The notes below the pieces were generated by a model. It was not told the DNA's origin. It did no database searches and was given only the letters and a program-made list of their open reading frames with translations. From contig CAUYUJ010001456.1 in assembly GCA_963575745.1 (NCBI GenBank), positions 1 to 64,000 of the forward strand: a stretch of 64,000 bases of DNA, written 5' to 3'. Source of the DNA: Prorocentrum cordatum. Its lineage: Eukaryota > Sar > Dinophyceae > Prorocentrales > Prorocentraceae. The translations under genes and the position numbers were made by a program. This document shows, piece by piece, positions 42,507 to 52,449 of the stretch (its first letter is position 1; every line of letters starts with the position of its first letter).

Positions 42507-42710
42507 TCAGAAGCGGCCAAGAGGGGGGTGTCCAAGAGGGGGGGGGTGCAAATCATGACAAGCGGCATGTGCGCGGCCCAGCGGGGAGGCCAGGGACGTA
42601 ATGAAACAAGAAGAGGCGCCACGAAACCTGGGGAAATATCATGGCCCACGCCATGATACCCCCCCCCCCCCCTGGTCCTCCCCCCCCCCTCCCCTCTTTG
42701 CCGCCCCCGA
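42507..42710. mobile_element. Short TIR element, family B, copy 2 (204 bp)
   Basis: It begins TCAGAAGCGGCCAAGAGGGG and ends CTTTGCCGCCCCCGA. The interior matches 23396-23594 and 49774-49968, with long C runs. No 5 bp duplication is seen, but a 24 bp direct repeat (CCCCCGAGATCTGTTGGACGATGC type) occurs at 42478-42501 and 42705-42728. Confidence 0.78.
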
Positions 42711-43640
42711 GATCTGTTGGACGATGCACTTCCGACCCGGGCCACCCCGCTCGCGGGCCGCTCGCGGGCCGCTCGCGGGCCGCCCTCGCCGCGCCGCGCC
42801 CTGGCGCGGACGCGCGCGCGCGCCTTCCCGGGCCCCGTCCGAGGCACACGCCCCCCGGGCCTCGTGAGGCCGGTCGCCTACTCTCGGGAGCCCGTCAAGG
42901 GCTGCTAACTCCGTGGCTGCGAAAATCGACCTCCGGGAAGTCGTCTTCGTCCTCCCGGGAAGAAGCCCGTTGACTGTTTCGCTTGCCGCGCCTCATTCCA
43001 GGAAGTTGTTTGTTCCTTCCGGGAGGGCCGTTTTAGCAGCCACGGTTTTAGCAGCCCTCGCCCAGCTTCCGAGACTTGGCCCTAGACAGGCTACCAGCCA
43101 AGTGGGTGGAAGAGAGGCAAACATCGGCGGCGATCGAGGGGGGGCATGAGGAGAAGGCCCTCTCAGGAAATGGCAGAGGACTTCTCAGAAGCCCTCGCGC
43201 CCTCTGAGAAGTGCTCTCTGCGTCTTCGGGGAAGGCTTCGAAAACCTCTCAGGAGGCCGAGAGACTCCCCAGCCTTCCAGGAAGGCCCGCCCCCTCTCGC
43301 TTCCCCCCAGAAAGGACGGGCAAGGGCAACGGGAGAGGGAAGGCCGCGCAGATCCCGGAGCCGCCGCGTGGCCCCGAGCGCCTGCGTCAGACATCCCGAC
43401 AGCCCGCGGGGTGCACGGACCACGCGCTCCGCCACCGCCGCGCGCCCGGTGCCCCACCGAAGCGAGAGCGGGGGCGGCAGGAGGAGGGCAGGCCCGCGCA
43501 GATCCGGGGCGCGGGCCCGTGGGGCCCCAAAGCGTCTTCTCGGGCACCCGCACGGCCCGCGGAAGCACGGGCGTGCGCCGCCACCGCCGCGCGCCCGGTG
43601 CCCCGCCCTCGCCCTCGAGGAGGCCCGTCGCCCTCCCGCC
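42711..43640. repeat. GC-rich DNA with short tandem repeats and a duplication of about 145 bp
   Basis: 42750-42785 repeats CGCGGGCCGCT. 43343-43460 and 43489-43605 are related and both end CACCGCCGCGCGCCCGGTGCCCC. GAGAAG-rich DNA lies at 43150-43320. No gene is supported. Confidence 0.55.
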
Positions 43641-43664
43641 TGGAGGCATCAGCTGTGGACGAAG

Positions 43665-44080
43665 GAGGCGAGGGAGGAGGAGGAGGAGGAGGACGAAGGA
43701 GGAGGAGGCAGGAGAAGGAGGAGGAGGAGGAGGAGGCAGGAGGAGGAGGAGATGGGAAGTACGAGATGGGGGAGCACGGGTGAAGGAGGAGGGAAGTGCC
43801 CCGAGAGGCGCGATGGGAGGGCGGACGGAGGAGAAGGGAGATCAAAGGGGAAAGGAAGGGCGAAGGCTCCAAAAAGAGGCAAGAGGCAAAACCAGGAGGG
43901 ATGGAGGCGAGGGGGGAAGGCGCGAGGAGGAAAGAAGAGGAAGCAGAGGAAGGGGAGGAAGAGGAATATGAGGAAAAAACGAGAATGAGGAAAGTGAGGA
44001 AGCGGAGGAAGGGGAAGAGGAAGAGGAGGAGGATGAGGAGGATGAGGATGAGGAGGATGAGGAGGAGGAGGAGGAAGACC
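43665..44080. repeat. GGA-rich simple sequence
   Basis: GGAGGA/GAGGAA-rich, with the purest runs at 43674-43760 and 44020-44075. A short island at 44085-44330 has protein-like frames on both strands but nothing assignable. Confidence 0.85.
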
Positions 44081-44379
44081 GCGGCTGGTATCCGCAACGA
44101 TCACCATGTGCCAGCTGGACCATATGCGGACGAACCTCCCGCCGCCGGCACTGGGGGCCCTGGAGGGTGCTGCCAACGCCGGCCTCCCCCCCCCCGCCCA
44201 GCTCTGCCGCGCTGGACACGAGGGCGCTGGGCAGTCGGCGCGGGCGCCGAGCGGCCGGGGCCGCGGCCCGCGGCCGCACTGCCCGGCCCCAGGCGGTGGG
44301 GGTGAGCGCCAGGCCTGGGGATTCCCAAGGTCGACAGAGGCTGGCGACAGAGACCGGCGGCCCCCTCCCGTCGAGGGGA

Positions 44380-44960
44380 GGAGGAGGAGGAGGAGGAGGA
44401 GGAGGAGGAGGAGGAGGAGGAGGAGGGGAGGAGCAGGAGGAGGAGGAGGAGGGGGAGGGGGAGGAGGAGCAGGAGGTCGCAGGTTCAGCCTGCGACCCTC
44501 GCGCTGCCACTGGGAGCACCGGGCGGGGAACGGTACGGTGCGCTCCACGCGCCACGGCGGGCCACGAGCCGGCCCCCCCCCCGAAAAACCACAGCGGCCA
44601 CGGACGTCACGAACACCCGAGCCCCTCCTCGAGCCCAGAGCTCCTCCTCCTCCTCCTCCCTCCTCCCTCCCTCCTCCTCCTCCTCCTCCTCCTCCTCCTC
44701 CTCCTCCTCCTCCTCCTCCTCCTCCTCCTCCTCCTCCTCCTCCTCCTCCTCCTCCTCCTCCTCCTCGAGCCCAGAGCGGTCCCGGCTGCAGACTGCCGCG
44801 GGGAGGAGGGTCGGGGGGAGAGGGGGGATGGCGGGCCAGTGCCTGTCTGCGCGGCACCCTCGCGGCGAGCCGCAGACGTCGCGGCAGCGGACCATCCGGA
44901 CACGTGCCTGAAGCCATAGCAGGAGGAGGAGGAGGAGGAGGAGGGCGAGGAGGAGGAAGA
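44380..44960. repeat. (GGA)n and (CTC)n tracts around a GC-rich island
   Basis: GGA at about 44380-44470, a pure CTC run at about 44675-44765 and GGA again at 44920-44956. A perfect stem GGTCGCAGG/CCTGCGACC with a TTCAG loop lies at 44475-44497; the five-base loop rules out a tRNA T-arm. Confidence 0.9.
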
Positions 44961-45227
44961 TACTCGATTTGATTGATTTGGTTTCTGCTGCGGAAGGGGG
45001 GCGGATACGGATCCGGATGCAATGATGCGGGAGCCACCCGCGCCAAGGCCCCTAGAGGGCGGTCGGGCTCGCTGAAAAGCATGCATGTCTGTGAAACCGA
45101 TGCGGTCAGAAACGGACAACGACGTGGCTTGCTGACCGACCTCTCATGGCTGGGCGCCTGGCGGCGAAATGACCAAGCCTGGGCCACTCTGTGCCGTGGC
45201 CCCCTCTCTGTGCCACACGGCCCGGGC

Positions 45228-47264
45228 TCACCACTCTGTGCCGCGGCCCTCCTGGTCCACCTCGCCGAACGCCATGCTCTCTGATCTCAGCAGCTCCCCC
45301 GCCTCGAGATCCAGGTCCCCCGTCATGTGCGGGGGCTGAAAATCGGGGGCCAGGGACTCGAGGCCCTGGCCGAACAGCAGCAGAACGCGCACCTCCATGC
45401 ACTCTCGGCACGGCCTGGACTCCTCGCCAGGGAGGCCGAAGGCTGTGTGCAACGCCCACATGGCCTCCCCTCCGTCCTGCACCGAATCAAACGTTTTCAA
45501 TAGAATTGCCTCTTCGTTGGTCACCTCGGAAAAATATATCCAGTGCTGCCGCTCGGAATAGAAGGCCTTGTACGTCTCGCCGACCCGGTGCTTGAAGTGG
45601 AGCCGGTTCGTGCGCACATCGGAGGGCGAGCAGGACGGGAATGTGCACAGGGCCAGCGGGTCCGCCTGCACCGTCTCAAAGGGGTGCCACACGTTGATGA
45701 TCACGAAACGCTCGGAAAGCGCCGCCTGGACGTCCTCCTCCGGCACCCACGGGCGCAGCAGCTGCTCCGCTCGGGTTCGGCCAGAGCGGGCGGTGTAGTC
45801 GCCGTGCACCACGTCGAGGGCACCCCGCAGGAACTTCGTCTTCGGCTTCTCCCTCGTCCCAGGCTCGGGCATGGCGCTCTCCGCCGCGAGCCGGTCCTTG
45901 TTGCGCACGACGTCCAGCGTCGCGCGCGAGAGGGCCCGAGCTATAGGCGGGCGGCCTCTTCCAGGAAGCGAAGGGGGGGCGGGCCGCCCCGAAGGACACC
46001 TGGATGCGTAGACACCCTCCTGGCGGAAGCCGTCTCAAAGCCCCCCGGGGACCTCCCAAGAGTCGGGTGTTGCTGGAACGTCCCCTGGCCCAACTGAGGT
46101 GCCCCCAGGATTTCCAGGGAAGCCCCCCACGGCCTGCAGAGCACCACTCACCAGGCCCAGAGGGTCCCAGGGGCTCCAGGCTGGAGCAAGAGGCTGGGGG
46201 CGCCCTGAGCAGCCCCCGAAGGGAGGCCCCTGCCCTTTGAGGAGCCCCCCACCTTCTCGGAAGGCTGCCCCCCACTCGCGCCGGGCCCTCGTGCACGCCA
46301 CACGGCTTCAGCTGCACGTGAAGAGTGACCCCAGGCAAGAATTAAAGATGAGAACATCCACCCGCACAGGAAGCACCCCGACAGGCGAAGCCGTTTGGTA
46401 AACGGACCCAAGGAAGGGATCGAACAGGGCAGGGCTGTTTTAGTAGACGCCCAGGGCTGTTTAGTGAACACCGGGTATCGGGGTCGGGGTGGTTTTACCT
46501 CCCTTGAAGAGTGACATTTGGTGCGCGATTCTGTGGGGGCGCGAGGAGGCAAAACCCAAGCGCGCCGGCTGCTGTTATCGCATCGGATGCAGCGATCGGG
46601 GGGCCCCAGTGCGCTCGCAGCAGAGGCAGCACCAGCGAAGGGCCCCCTTTACGTGCAGTCGAAAGATGTGGTCGAACGCGATCGCCCTGCTCGCTCCCGG
46701 GAAGCGCCTCTGGGCAAAACAGAGGCTAACGACACCGCTACTCCCCAGACCTCTCCCAGAGTGCGGTCTGACCAGAATCTCGGCGCGATTCCAGCGGTGG
46801 CGACGAGGGCCACCCAGGAGGCCTCAACAGGCGAAAATGAAGGACGCGTAGCAGTATCGGTACCCTGTTCCCCCGCTGAGCCTCAGCAGCAGCTGCTCCA
46901 CCTGCGGGAAGAAGGCCCGCACCGCCAACTCTGCGTCGTACAGGTCGAGGCGGCCCCCGCCGTCCCGCCGCGCTCCGAGCCCGGGCGCCGACGCCAGCTC
47001 GAACCCGTGGCGCTCCAGGGAGAAGCGGCCCGGATCGCCCCGCGCGTCGTACACCGTGACCTTCTGATCCGGCGCATCTGCGGACGTGCGCCTCACGTGC
47101 GTGCTTCCGAATCCGCGGGGCCCTTCGGAGCGCGAAGGTGCCCGATGCCGCAGCTGCAGCCCTTTGGGCTCCAGCGCTGCAGAGAGGAAGTCCACGCGGG
47201 GACCCAAGGCCGCCTGAGCTGCGCGAGCCCTTGCCCCCTGCAGATTCGCGCATCCTGAATTCAC
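45228..47264 (-). CDS. CmcJ/NvfI-like oxygenase-family protein gene (5' end incomplete)
   Basis: Minus-strand exons: up to 47264-46882, 46707-46653 and 45896-45228 (stop). The spliced reading follows the CmcJ-like family order: VTVYDARG, FSLERHGFEL, FPQVEQLLLRRFPGA, IAFDHIFR, VVHGDYT, FVIINVWHPFE, DPLALCTFPSCSPSD, GETYKAFYSERQHWIYFSEV, EEAILLKTFDS and HTAFGLP, then PCRECMEVR. Members are known from fungal and bacterial secondary metabolism and have been described as hydroxylases or iron/2-oxoglutarate-type enzymes. The H-x-D in VHGDYT, a later His (ALHTAF) and Arg (PCRE) fit such a site, by inference. Intron 1 is a family D transposon (GC-AG). Intron 2 (46652-45897; GTAAAG...AACAAG) is a phase-0 best guess. 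There is no ATG in exon 1, so an upstream exon is missing. Confidence 0.78.
46711..46879 (-). mobile_element. Family D TIR element forming intron 1 of the CmcJ-like gene (169 bp; TSD GCCTC)
   Basis: Perfect 5 bp duplications GCCTC (46706-46710 and 46880-46884; GAGGC on the gene strand) bracket it. Plus-strand ends are TGGGCAAAACAGAGG and, inverted, TCAGCGGGGGAACAGGG; ACACCGCTAC and GATACTGCTAC follow. The gene-strand intron is GC...AG (GAG/GCTCAG and CAGAG/GCGC); removing it joins LLLR to RFPGASRAIAFDH, the expected family motif. An intergenic copy lies at 31652-31820. Confidence 0.83.
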
Positions 47265-47279
47265 AGGGGCGCTGGGACA

Positions 47280-48545
47280 CAGCAGGTTTGCGCTCCCGAG
47301 GCCACAAGCTCTCGCAGGCTATGCGCGTGAGAGTCGCGCTCCCGACGCCACAATTCTTTGAAATTGCGACGCGTTCGCGCTCCCGAGGCCACATCCTCAC
47401 GCAAGTTGCCACAGGTTCACGCTCCCCAGGCCATAATCCTTCAGAACTGAAAACGAAACGCGCACCCCCCAAACCACACTCCCTTGCAAATGAACATGGA
47501 ATCGCGCTTCCGATGCCACAACCCCTTACACATTGCGACAAGCTTGCGCCCGCGAAACCATCCTCCCTGGTTATTTACAAGGGTGTCTCGCCCCTTATTG
47601 ACTCCCTACTACCTACCAGGCCACCCCAACCAAACCCGAAGACCCGACTTTCGGGTTGGGGGGTACAAGTGTCACATGTGTCTTTTCGATGTTCCCCGAC
47701 GCCCCCCTACTGGACATGGAGGTCAAATCGGGGCCTTCGGGTTGGGTTGAGGTGGTTCGGTGGGCGGTGATGATGCCGCAATCCATCCTGTAGATTACTA
47801 CAGACTCGGACGCCTCGATGCGCTCCCGTCCCCGAGGCTACAACCCCTTGTAGATTACGGCGGGCTCGCGCTCCCGAGACCACAGTCCGTAGAACACCAC
47901 CACAAGCTCGCGCTGCCACGAAGCCACTTCCACGCAGGCTGCCCAAACGCGCCTTCGCAAGTGTAAACCATATTACTTCTCTGTTTGGGGATCTGCGTTC
48001 GGGAGGGCGCATTTCGCCAACACTCCCCCCCCGTCGTTTCCTGAAAATTCGATTCAGCGGCCACGAATCCCCAAAAATAACTGGACGCGCGCGCTTCCGA
48101 AGCCGCGAACCCTGGTCAGAGTGAGGGGGCGCGGTGCGGATTGTTATTGGATTCTCACTTCTGAAGAATCAATATACTTGATCCCCCCGCTGCCCATTTG
48201 TGTTTTCCTAATGAAATGCGCCTCGCAGGGCTCGCACCCTGTTTTCTACTAAGGAAAGGCTCGGGGCTCAGATTGCGCCCCTGGCCCGGGTTTGCAGCAA
48301 CAGCGGCTCCCGCCTGACACTTCCTCACAATGTATTCCAGACCCGCGCTCTCGCGCGGGACTTCTTCCCAATGTATGCAGGAATCGCGCTCTCGCGTGGG
48401 ACGTCCTCGCAATGTATTCGACGCCGCGCCCTCGACACTCAGGAATCACGCTCTCGCTCTGGACTTTCTCACGATTTACTTGGGAATTGCGCTATCGCTC
48501 GAGACGTCCTCGCGATTCATACAAGACTCGCGCTTCAGCAACCCG
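47280..48545. repeat. Degenerate tandem repeats, unit about 40-50 bp
   Basis: First GCGCTCCCGAGGCCACAA-type units (about 47285-47560 and 47815-47930), then CGCGCTCTCGCGNGGGACNTCNTC-type units (about 48340-48530). All are heavily diverged. 47570-47815 is unassigned. Confidence 0.6.
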
Positions 48546-48889
48546 CCTGCTCGACCTGGCTGTCTGGGCCCGCCTTCCCGACCCACGCGTTAGGGTCTAC
48601 CCGCCCGATCTGACCAACTGGATCTGCCGCGTGGTTTCTCCTCCTAGCCCCTCTCCTGCTAATTTCTCTCGTGATTCATCATTTCCCCATCCCATTGCAT
48701 TCGTCCTCTCTTCCCCTGTTTTAGGGCTGCGCTGAATACACGTGGCAGGCAAGGAAGATATACCCCCAAGGGGGTACGATCGAAGACGAAGACGGCGGGT
48801 ACCGAACGTTGGGGTATGCGTATCGAATGGCACGCGACAAGATAGGAGCGAACACTCTTAAAACGATTGCTGTTGTTTGAGATCGTCGT

Positions 48890-49200
48890 CCCACTCGCGA
48901 CCAGTCCTGCGACCCACCCGCAACCGGACCGCGACCCACACACGACCCACATGCAACCCAGCCCTCGACCCGCCCGCGACCCGCCCACGATCCGTCCGCG
49001 ACCCACCCGCGACCCACCCGCGACTCACCCACGACCCACCCCGCGATCCACCCCTCGACCCACCCACGTCCCACCCCTCGACCCAACCACGACCCGCCCG
49101 CGACCCAACCGCGCCCCAACCGCGACCCGCCCGCGACCCGCCCGCGACCCAACCGGACCCAACCCGCGACTCCCCCGCGATCCACCCGGGCGCAGTGGGA
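48890..49200. repeat. CGCGACCCACC-type array, unit about 10 bp
   Basis: About 28 imperfect CCCGCGACCC / CCACCCGCGA units. Frames on both strands are stop-free because of the repeat. Confidence 0.85.
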
Positions 49201-49515
49201 GCGCACACCCGAGGCCGCTATGACTGAATGCTTACTGCAGACGAGCGCAACAAGCCAGCCAGCACACAGCCCAAAACAACTGACAACCATCAACTCACGT
49301 AGACAACAAGCCAGTCAGCCGGGTTGCCAGCCAGCCAGCAGACAAGAAGACCAACGAGCCTGTGGCTACCAAGCGCGAACGTGCAAGCTATCTGATGGGG
49401 GGCTGGCGGCAGAGGCAGAAGCCCTTCAGATTTGAAGGTGACTTCGAGCGGACTGAGACCGTAGAGGAACAAACAACTGCATAAACACAAACTGTCGGCG
49501 GTCCGCGCGGACTTC

Positions 49516-49592
49516 TTGGATCCGCGCTGGCGCGCGTGGGACGGCGCTGAAGGCGCCGCCAGGGGGCCCAGCGCGGATCCAAGAAATCCGCG
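49516..49592. repeat. Inverted repeat (GGATCCGCGCTGG arms)
   Basis: GTCCGCGCGGACTTCTTGGATC and GCGCTGG (about 49500-49532) are mirrored by CCAGCGCGGATCCAAGAAAT and CCGCGCGGAC (about 49568-49600), with a further GGCGCC core between. It could form a long hairpin. Confidence 0.7.
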
Positions 49593-49677
49593 CGGACCGT
49601 CGAAAGCTTGTCTTCACAGCCAGCCTAGACGAAAAGAACGCACGAAAAGGGTGCAAGGGCCTTGGAAGGTCGTGCCG

Positions 49678-49772
49678 ACGCTTTGCGAGCGGGGCGCGGC
49701 CAGCGAGAGCTGCCGAGGAGGGGCCGAGGGTAAGGACGCCAGGGCAACCTTGGAAAGCCGCTCATCCTCACC
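49678..49772. repeat. Dispersed repeat, copy 3 of 3 (GCGGGGCGCGGCCA family)
   Basis: Shares TTTGCGAGCGGGGCGCGGCC, GGGCAACCTTGGAAAGC and CTCATCCTCA with the other copies. Family B copy 3 starts immediately after it. Confidence 0.55.
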
Positions 49773-49773
49773 A

Positions 49774-49968
49774 TCGGGGGCGGCAAAGAGGGGGGTGTCC
49801 AAGAGGGGGGGGGGGGTGCTAATCATGGCCAGCGGCATGTGCGCGGCCCAGGGGGGGGCCAGGGACGTAAAAAATGAGAAGAGGCGCCATGAAATCTGGG
49901 GAAAGATCATGGCCCCCGCCATGATATCCACCCCCCCTTGTCATCACCCCCCTCTCTGCCGCCCCCGA
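49774..49968. mobile_element. Short TIR element, family B, copy 3 (195 bp)
   Basis: It begins TCGGGGGCGGCAAAGAGGGG and ends CCTCTCTGCCGCCCCCGA, about 24 bp of near-perfect terminal inverted repeat. Interior words match copies 1 and 2. The flanking pentamers do not match. Confidence 0.85.
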
Positions 49969-50256
49969 AACTATCCAAGCTGACTGGATGCCGATGTCTG
50001 CTCCTCGAGACCGACTACCTCGTGGCCCAGCTGGCCCCCGCCCTTCCGCGCCCCCCCCGTGGCCGCGCCGGCCTGGCCGGCAGCTGCGGGCGGCCTCAGG
50101 CCGTCCCTCGCCCCCGGCGCCAGGCCCATATGGGCCTCCCGCCCGCCCCCCCCTCGCGCCTCTGGCCTTGCCTGAAGTCGGACCTGTCGCCCTACAGGGG
50201 GATTTTGGACGAAAAATTATGCTAACGGAGTTCCCCACATAAAGATGTTACGGGGT

Positions 50257-52108
50257 TTCATTGCTTCTTGTCTGCGCTCTGGTGGGGCCTCCCTAGAGGG
50301 GTGGGAGGGGCACGAAATCTGATGAATAATATGGTGTGCGAATACCCTGCCCGCTCTGGTGGGGCCTCCCTGGAGGGGTGGGAGGGGCACGAAACATGAT
50401 AAATAACATGGTGTGCGAATACCCTGCCCGCTCTGGTGGGGCCTCCCTTGAGGGGTGGGAGGGGCACGACACCTGATAAATAACATGGTGTGCGAATACC
50501 CTGCTCGCTCAGGCGGGGCCTCCCTGGAGGGGTGGGAGGGGCACGAAACCTGCTAAATAATGTGGTGTGGGAATGCCCTGCCCGCTCTGGTGGGGCCTCC
50601 CTGGCGGGGTGGGAGGGGCACGAAACCTGATAACTCATATGGTGTGCAAATACCCTGCCCGCTCTGGTGGGGCCTCCCTGGAGTGGCGGGAGGGGCACGA
50701 AACCTGATAAATAATACGGTGTGCGAATGCCCTGCCCGCTCTGGTGGGGCCTCCCTGGAGGGGTGGGAGCGGCGCGAAACCTGATAAATCATATGGTGTG
50801 CGAATACCCTGCCCGCTTTGGCGGGGCCTCCCTGGAATGTTGGGAGGGGCGCGAAACCTGATAAATAATATGGTGTGCGGATACCCTGCCCGCTCTGGTG
50901 GGGCCTGCCTGGAGGGGTGGGAGGGGCAGGAAACCTGATAAATATCATGGTGTGCGAATACCCTGCTCGCTCTGGCGGGGCCTCCCTGGAAGAGTGGGAA
51001 GGGCACGAAACCATATAAATAATATGGTGTGCGGATACCCTGCTCGCTCTGGCGGGGCCTCCCTGGAATGTTGGGAGGGGCGCGAAACCTGATAAATAAT
51101 ATGGTGTGCGGATGCCATGCCCGCTCTGGTGGGGCCTCCCTGGAGGGGTGGAGGGGCACGAAACCTAATGAATAATATGGTGTGCGAATACCCTGCCCAA
51201 TCTGGTGGGGCCTCCCTGGAGGGGTGGGAGGGGCACGAAACCAGACAAAATAATATGGTGTGGGAATGCCCTGCCCGCTCTGGTGGGGCCTCCCTGGAGG
51301 GGTGGGAGGGGCACGAAACCTGATAAATCATATGGTGTGCGAATACCCTGCTCGCTCAGGCGGGGCCTCCCTGGAGGGATGGGTGGGGCAGGAAACCTGA
51401 TAAATATCATGGTGTGCGAATACCCTGCTCGCTCAGGCGGGGCCTCCCTGGAGGGGTGGGAGGGGCACGAAACCTGATAAATAACATGGTGTGCGAATAC
51501 CCTGCTCGCTCAGGCGGGGCCTCCCTGGAGGGGTGGGAGGGGCACGAAACCTGATAAATAACATGGTGTGCGAATACCCTGCTCGCTCAGGCGGGGCCCC
51601 CTGGAGGGGTGGGAGGGGCACGAAACCTGATAAATAACATGGTGTGCGAATACCCTGCCTCGCTCAGGCGGGGCCTCCCTGGAGGGGTGGGAGGGGCACG
51701 AAACCTGATAAATAACATGGTGTGCGAATACCCTGCTCGCTCAGGCGGGGCCTCCCTGGAGGGGTGGGAGGGGCACGAAACCTGATAAATAACATGGTGT
51801 GCGAATACCCTGCTCGCTCAGGCGGGGCCTCCCTGGAGGGGTGGGAGGGGCACGAAACCTGATAAACAACATGGTGTGCGAATACCCTGCTCGCTCAGGC
51901 GGGGCCTCCCTGGAGGGTGGGAGGGGCACGAAACCTGATAAATAACATGGTGTGCGAATACCCTGCTCGCTCAGGCGGGGCCTCCCTGGAGGGGTGGGAG
52001 GGGCGCGAAACCTGATAAATAACATGGTGTGCGAATACCCTGCTCGCTCAGGCGGGGCCTCCCTGGAGGGGTGGGAGGGGCACGAAACCTGATAAATAAC
52101 ATGGTGTG
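50257..52108. repeat. 77 bp minisatellite, about 24 copies
   Basis: GTGTGCGAATACCCTGC recurs at 50334, 50411, 50488 and so on to about 52104. Each unit also holds GGGGCCTCCCTGGAGGGG (a CCTCC/GGAGG hairpin) and GCACGAAACCTGATAAATAA. Later copies are nearly identical, suggesting recent homogenisation. All minus-strand frames are free of stops, so long frames here are artefacts. Confidence 0.95.
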
Positions 52109-52286
52109 AGGAAAGGCATGGTATGGTATGGGATGGTGGATGCATGGTATGGTATGGTATGGTAAGGTATGGAGTGGCATGGTATTGGTCTGGTATGATA
52201 CAGTATGGGATGGTGGAGGACGCGGGAGGAGGAGGAGGAGGAGGAGGAGGAGGAGGAGGAGGAGGAGGAGGAGGAGGAGGAGGAGA
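52105..52286. repeat. (ATGGT)n-like repeat and (GGA)n microsatellite
   Basis: ATGGTATGGTATGG pentamers to about 52210, then a pure GGA tract from about 52222 to 52285. Confidence 0.9.
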
Positions 52287-52449
52287 GGATGTTCTGGGAA
52301 AGCAAGAACCCCACTCAGGATGTGGGGAATAAAACATACCAAAAAAATGCTCAAAAGATGCCCAACAAAACTCAAAAAAAGTCCCCATACTATTTTTTAT
52401 TATTTTTGAATATTTCCCCTGTAGAGGGACAGGCCCGACTTAACCCTTG

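Larger units (their letters stand above)
50175..52441. mobile_element. Family F foldback element carrying a minisatellite (2.27 kb)
   Basis: Left end AAGTCGGACCTGTCGCCC followed by TACAGGGGGATTTT; right end AATATTTCCCCTGTAGAGGG then ACAGGCCCGACTT. These are inverted to each other and match both ends of the 193 bp family F element at 21417-21609. Between them are a 77 bp tandem array, a TATGG repeat and a (GGA)n tract. A clean target duplication is not visible. It may be one element whose centre expanded. Confidence 0.72.

Noticed and set aside
44475-44497. Possible tRNA T-arm (GCAGG-TTCAG-CCTGC)
   Set aside because: The loop has five bases instead of seven and no acceptor, D or anticodon arms surround it. 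It is only a palindrome.
46724-46864. Treating the 141 bp GGTACCGATAC-bounded core as the whole family D element
   Set aside because: Extending outward reveals perfect GCCTC duplications at 46706 and 46880, and the frame is restored only with the longer 169 bp element.
45941-46870. A single 930 bp GA-AG intron in the CmcJ-like gene
   Set aside because: That model skips the IAFDHIFR motif, which lies between in a good 55 nt exon with matching phases.
50257-52108. CRISPR-like regular repeats
   Set aside because: The 77 bp units are contiguous, with no unique spacers, and the genome is eukaryotic; it is a minisatellite.
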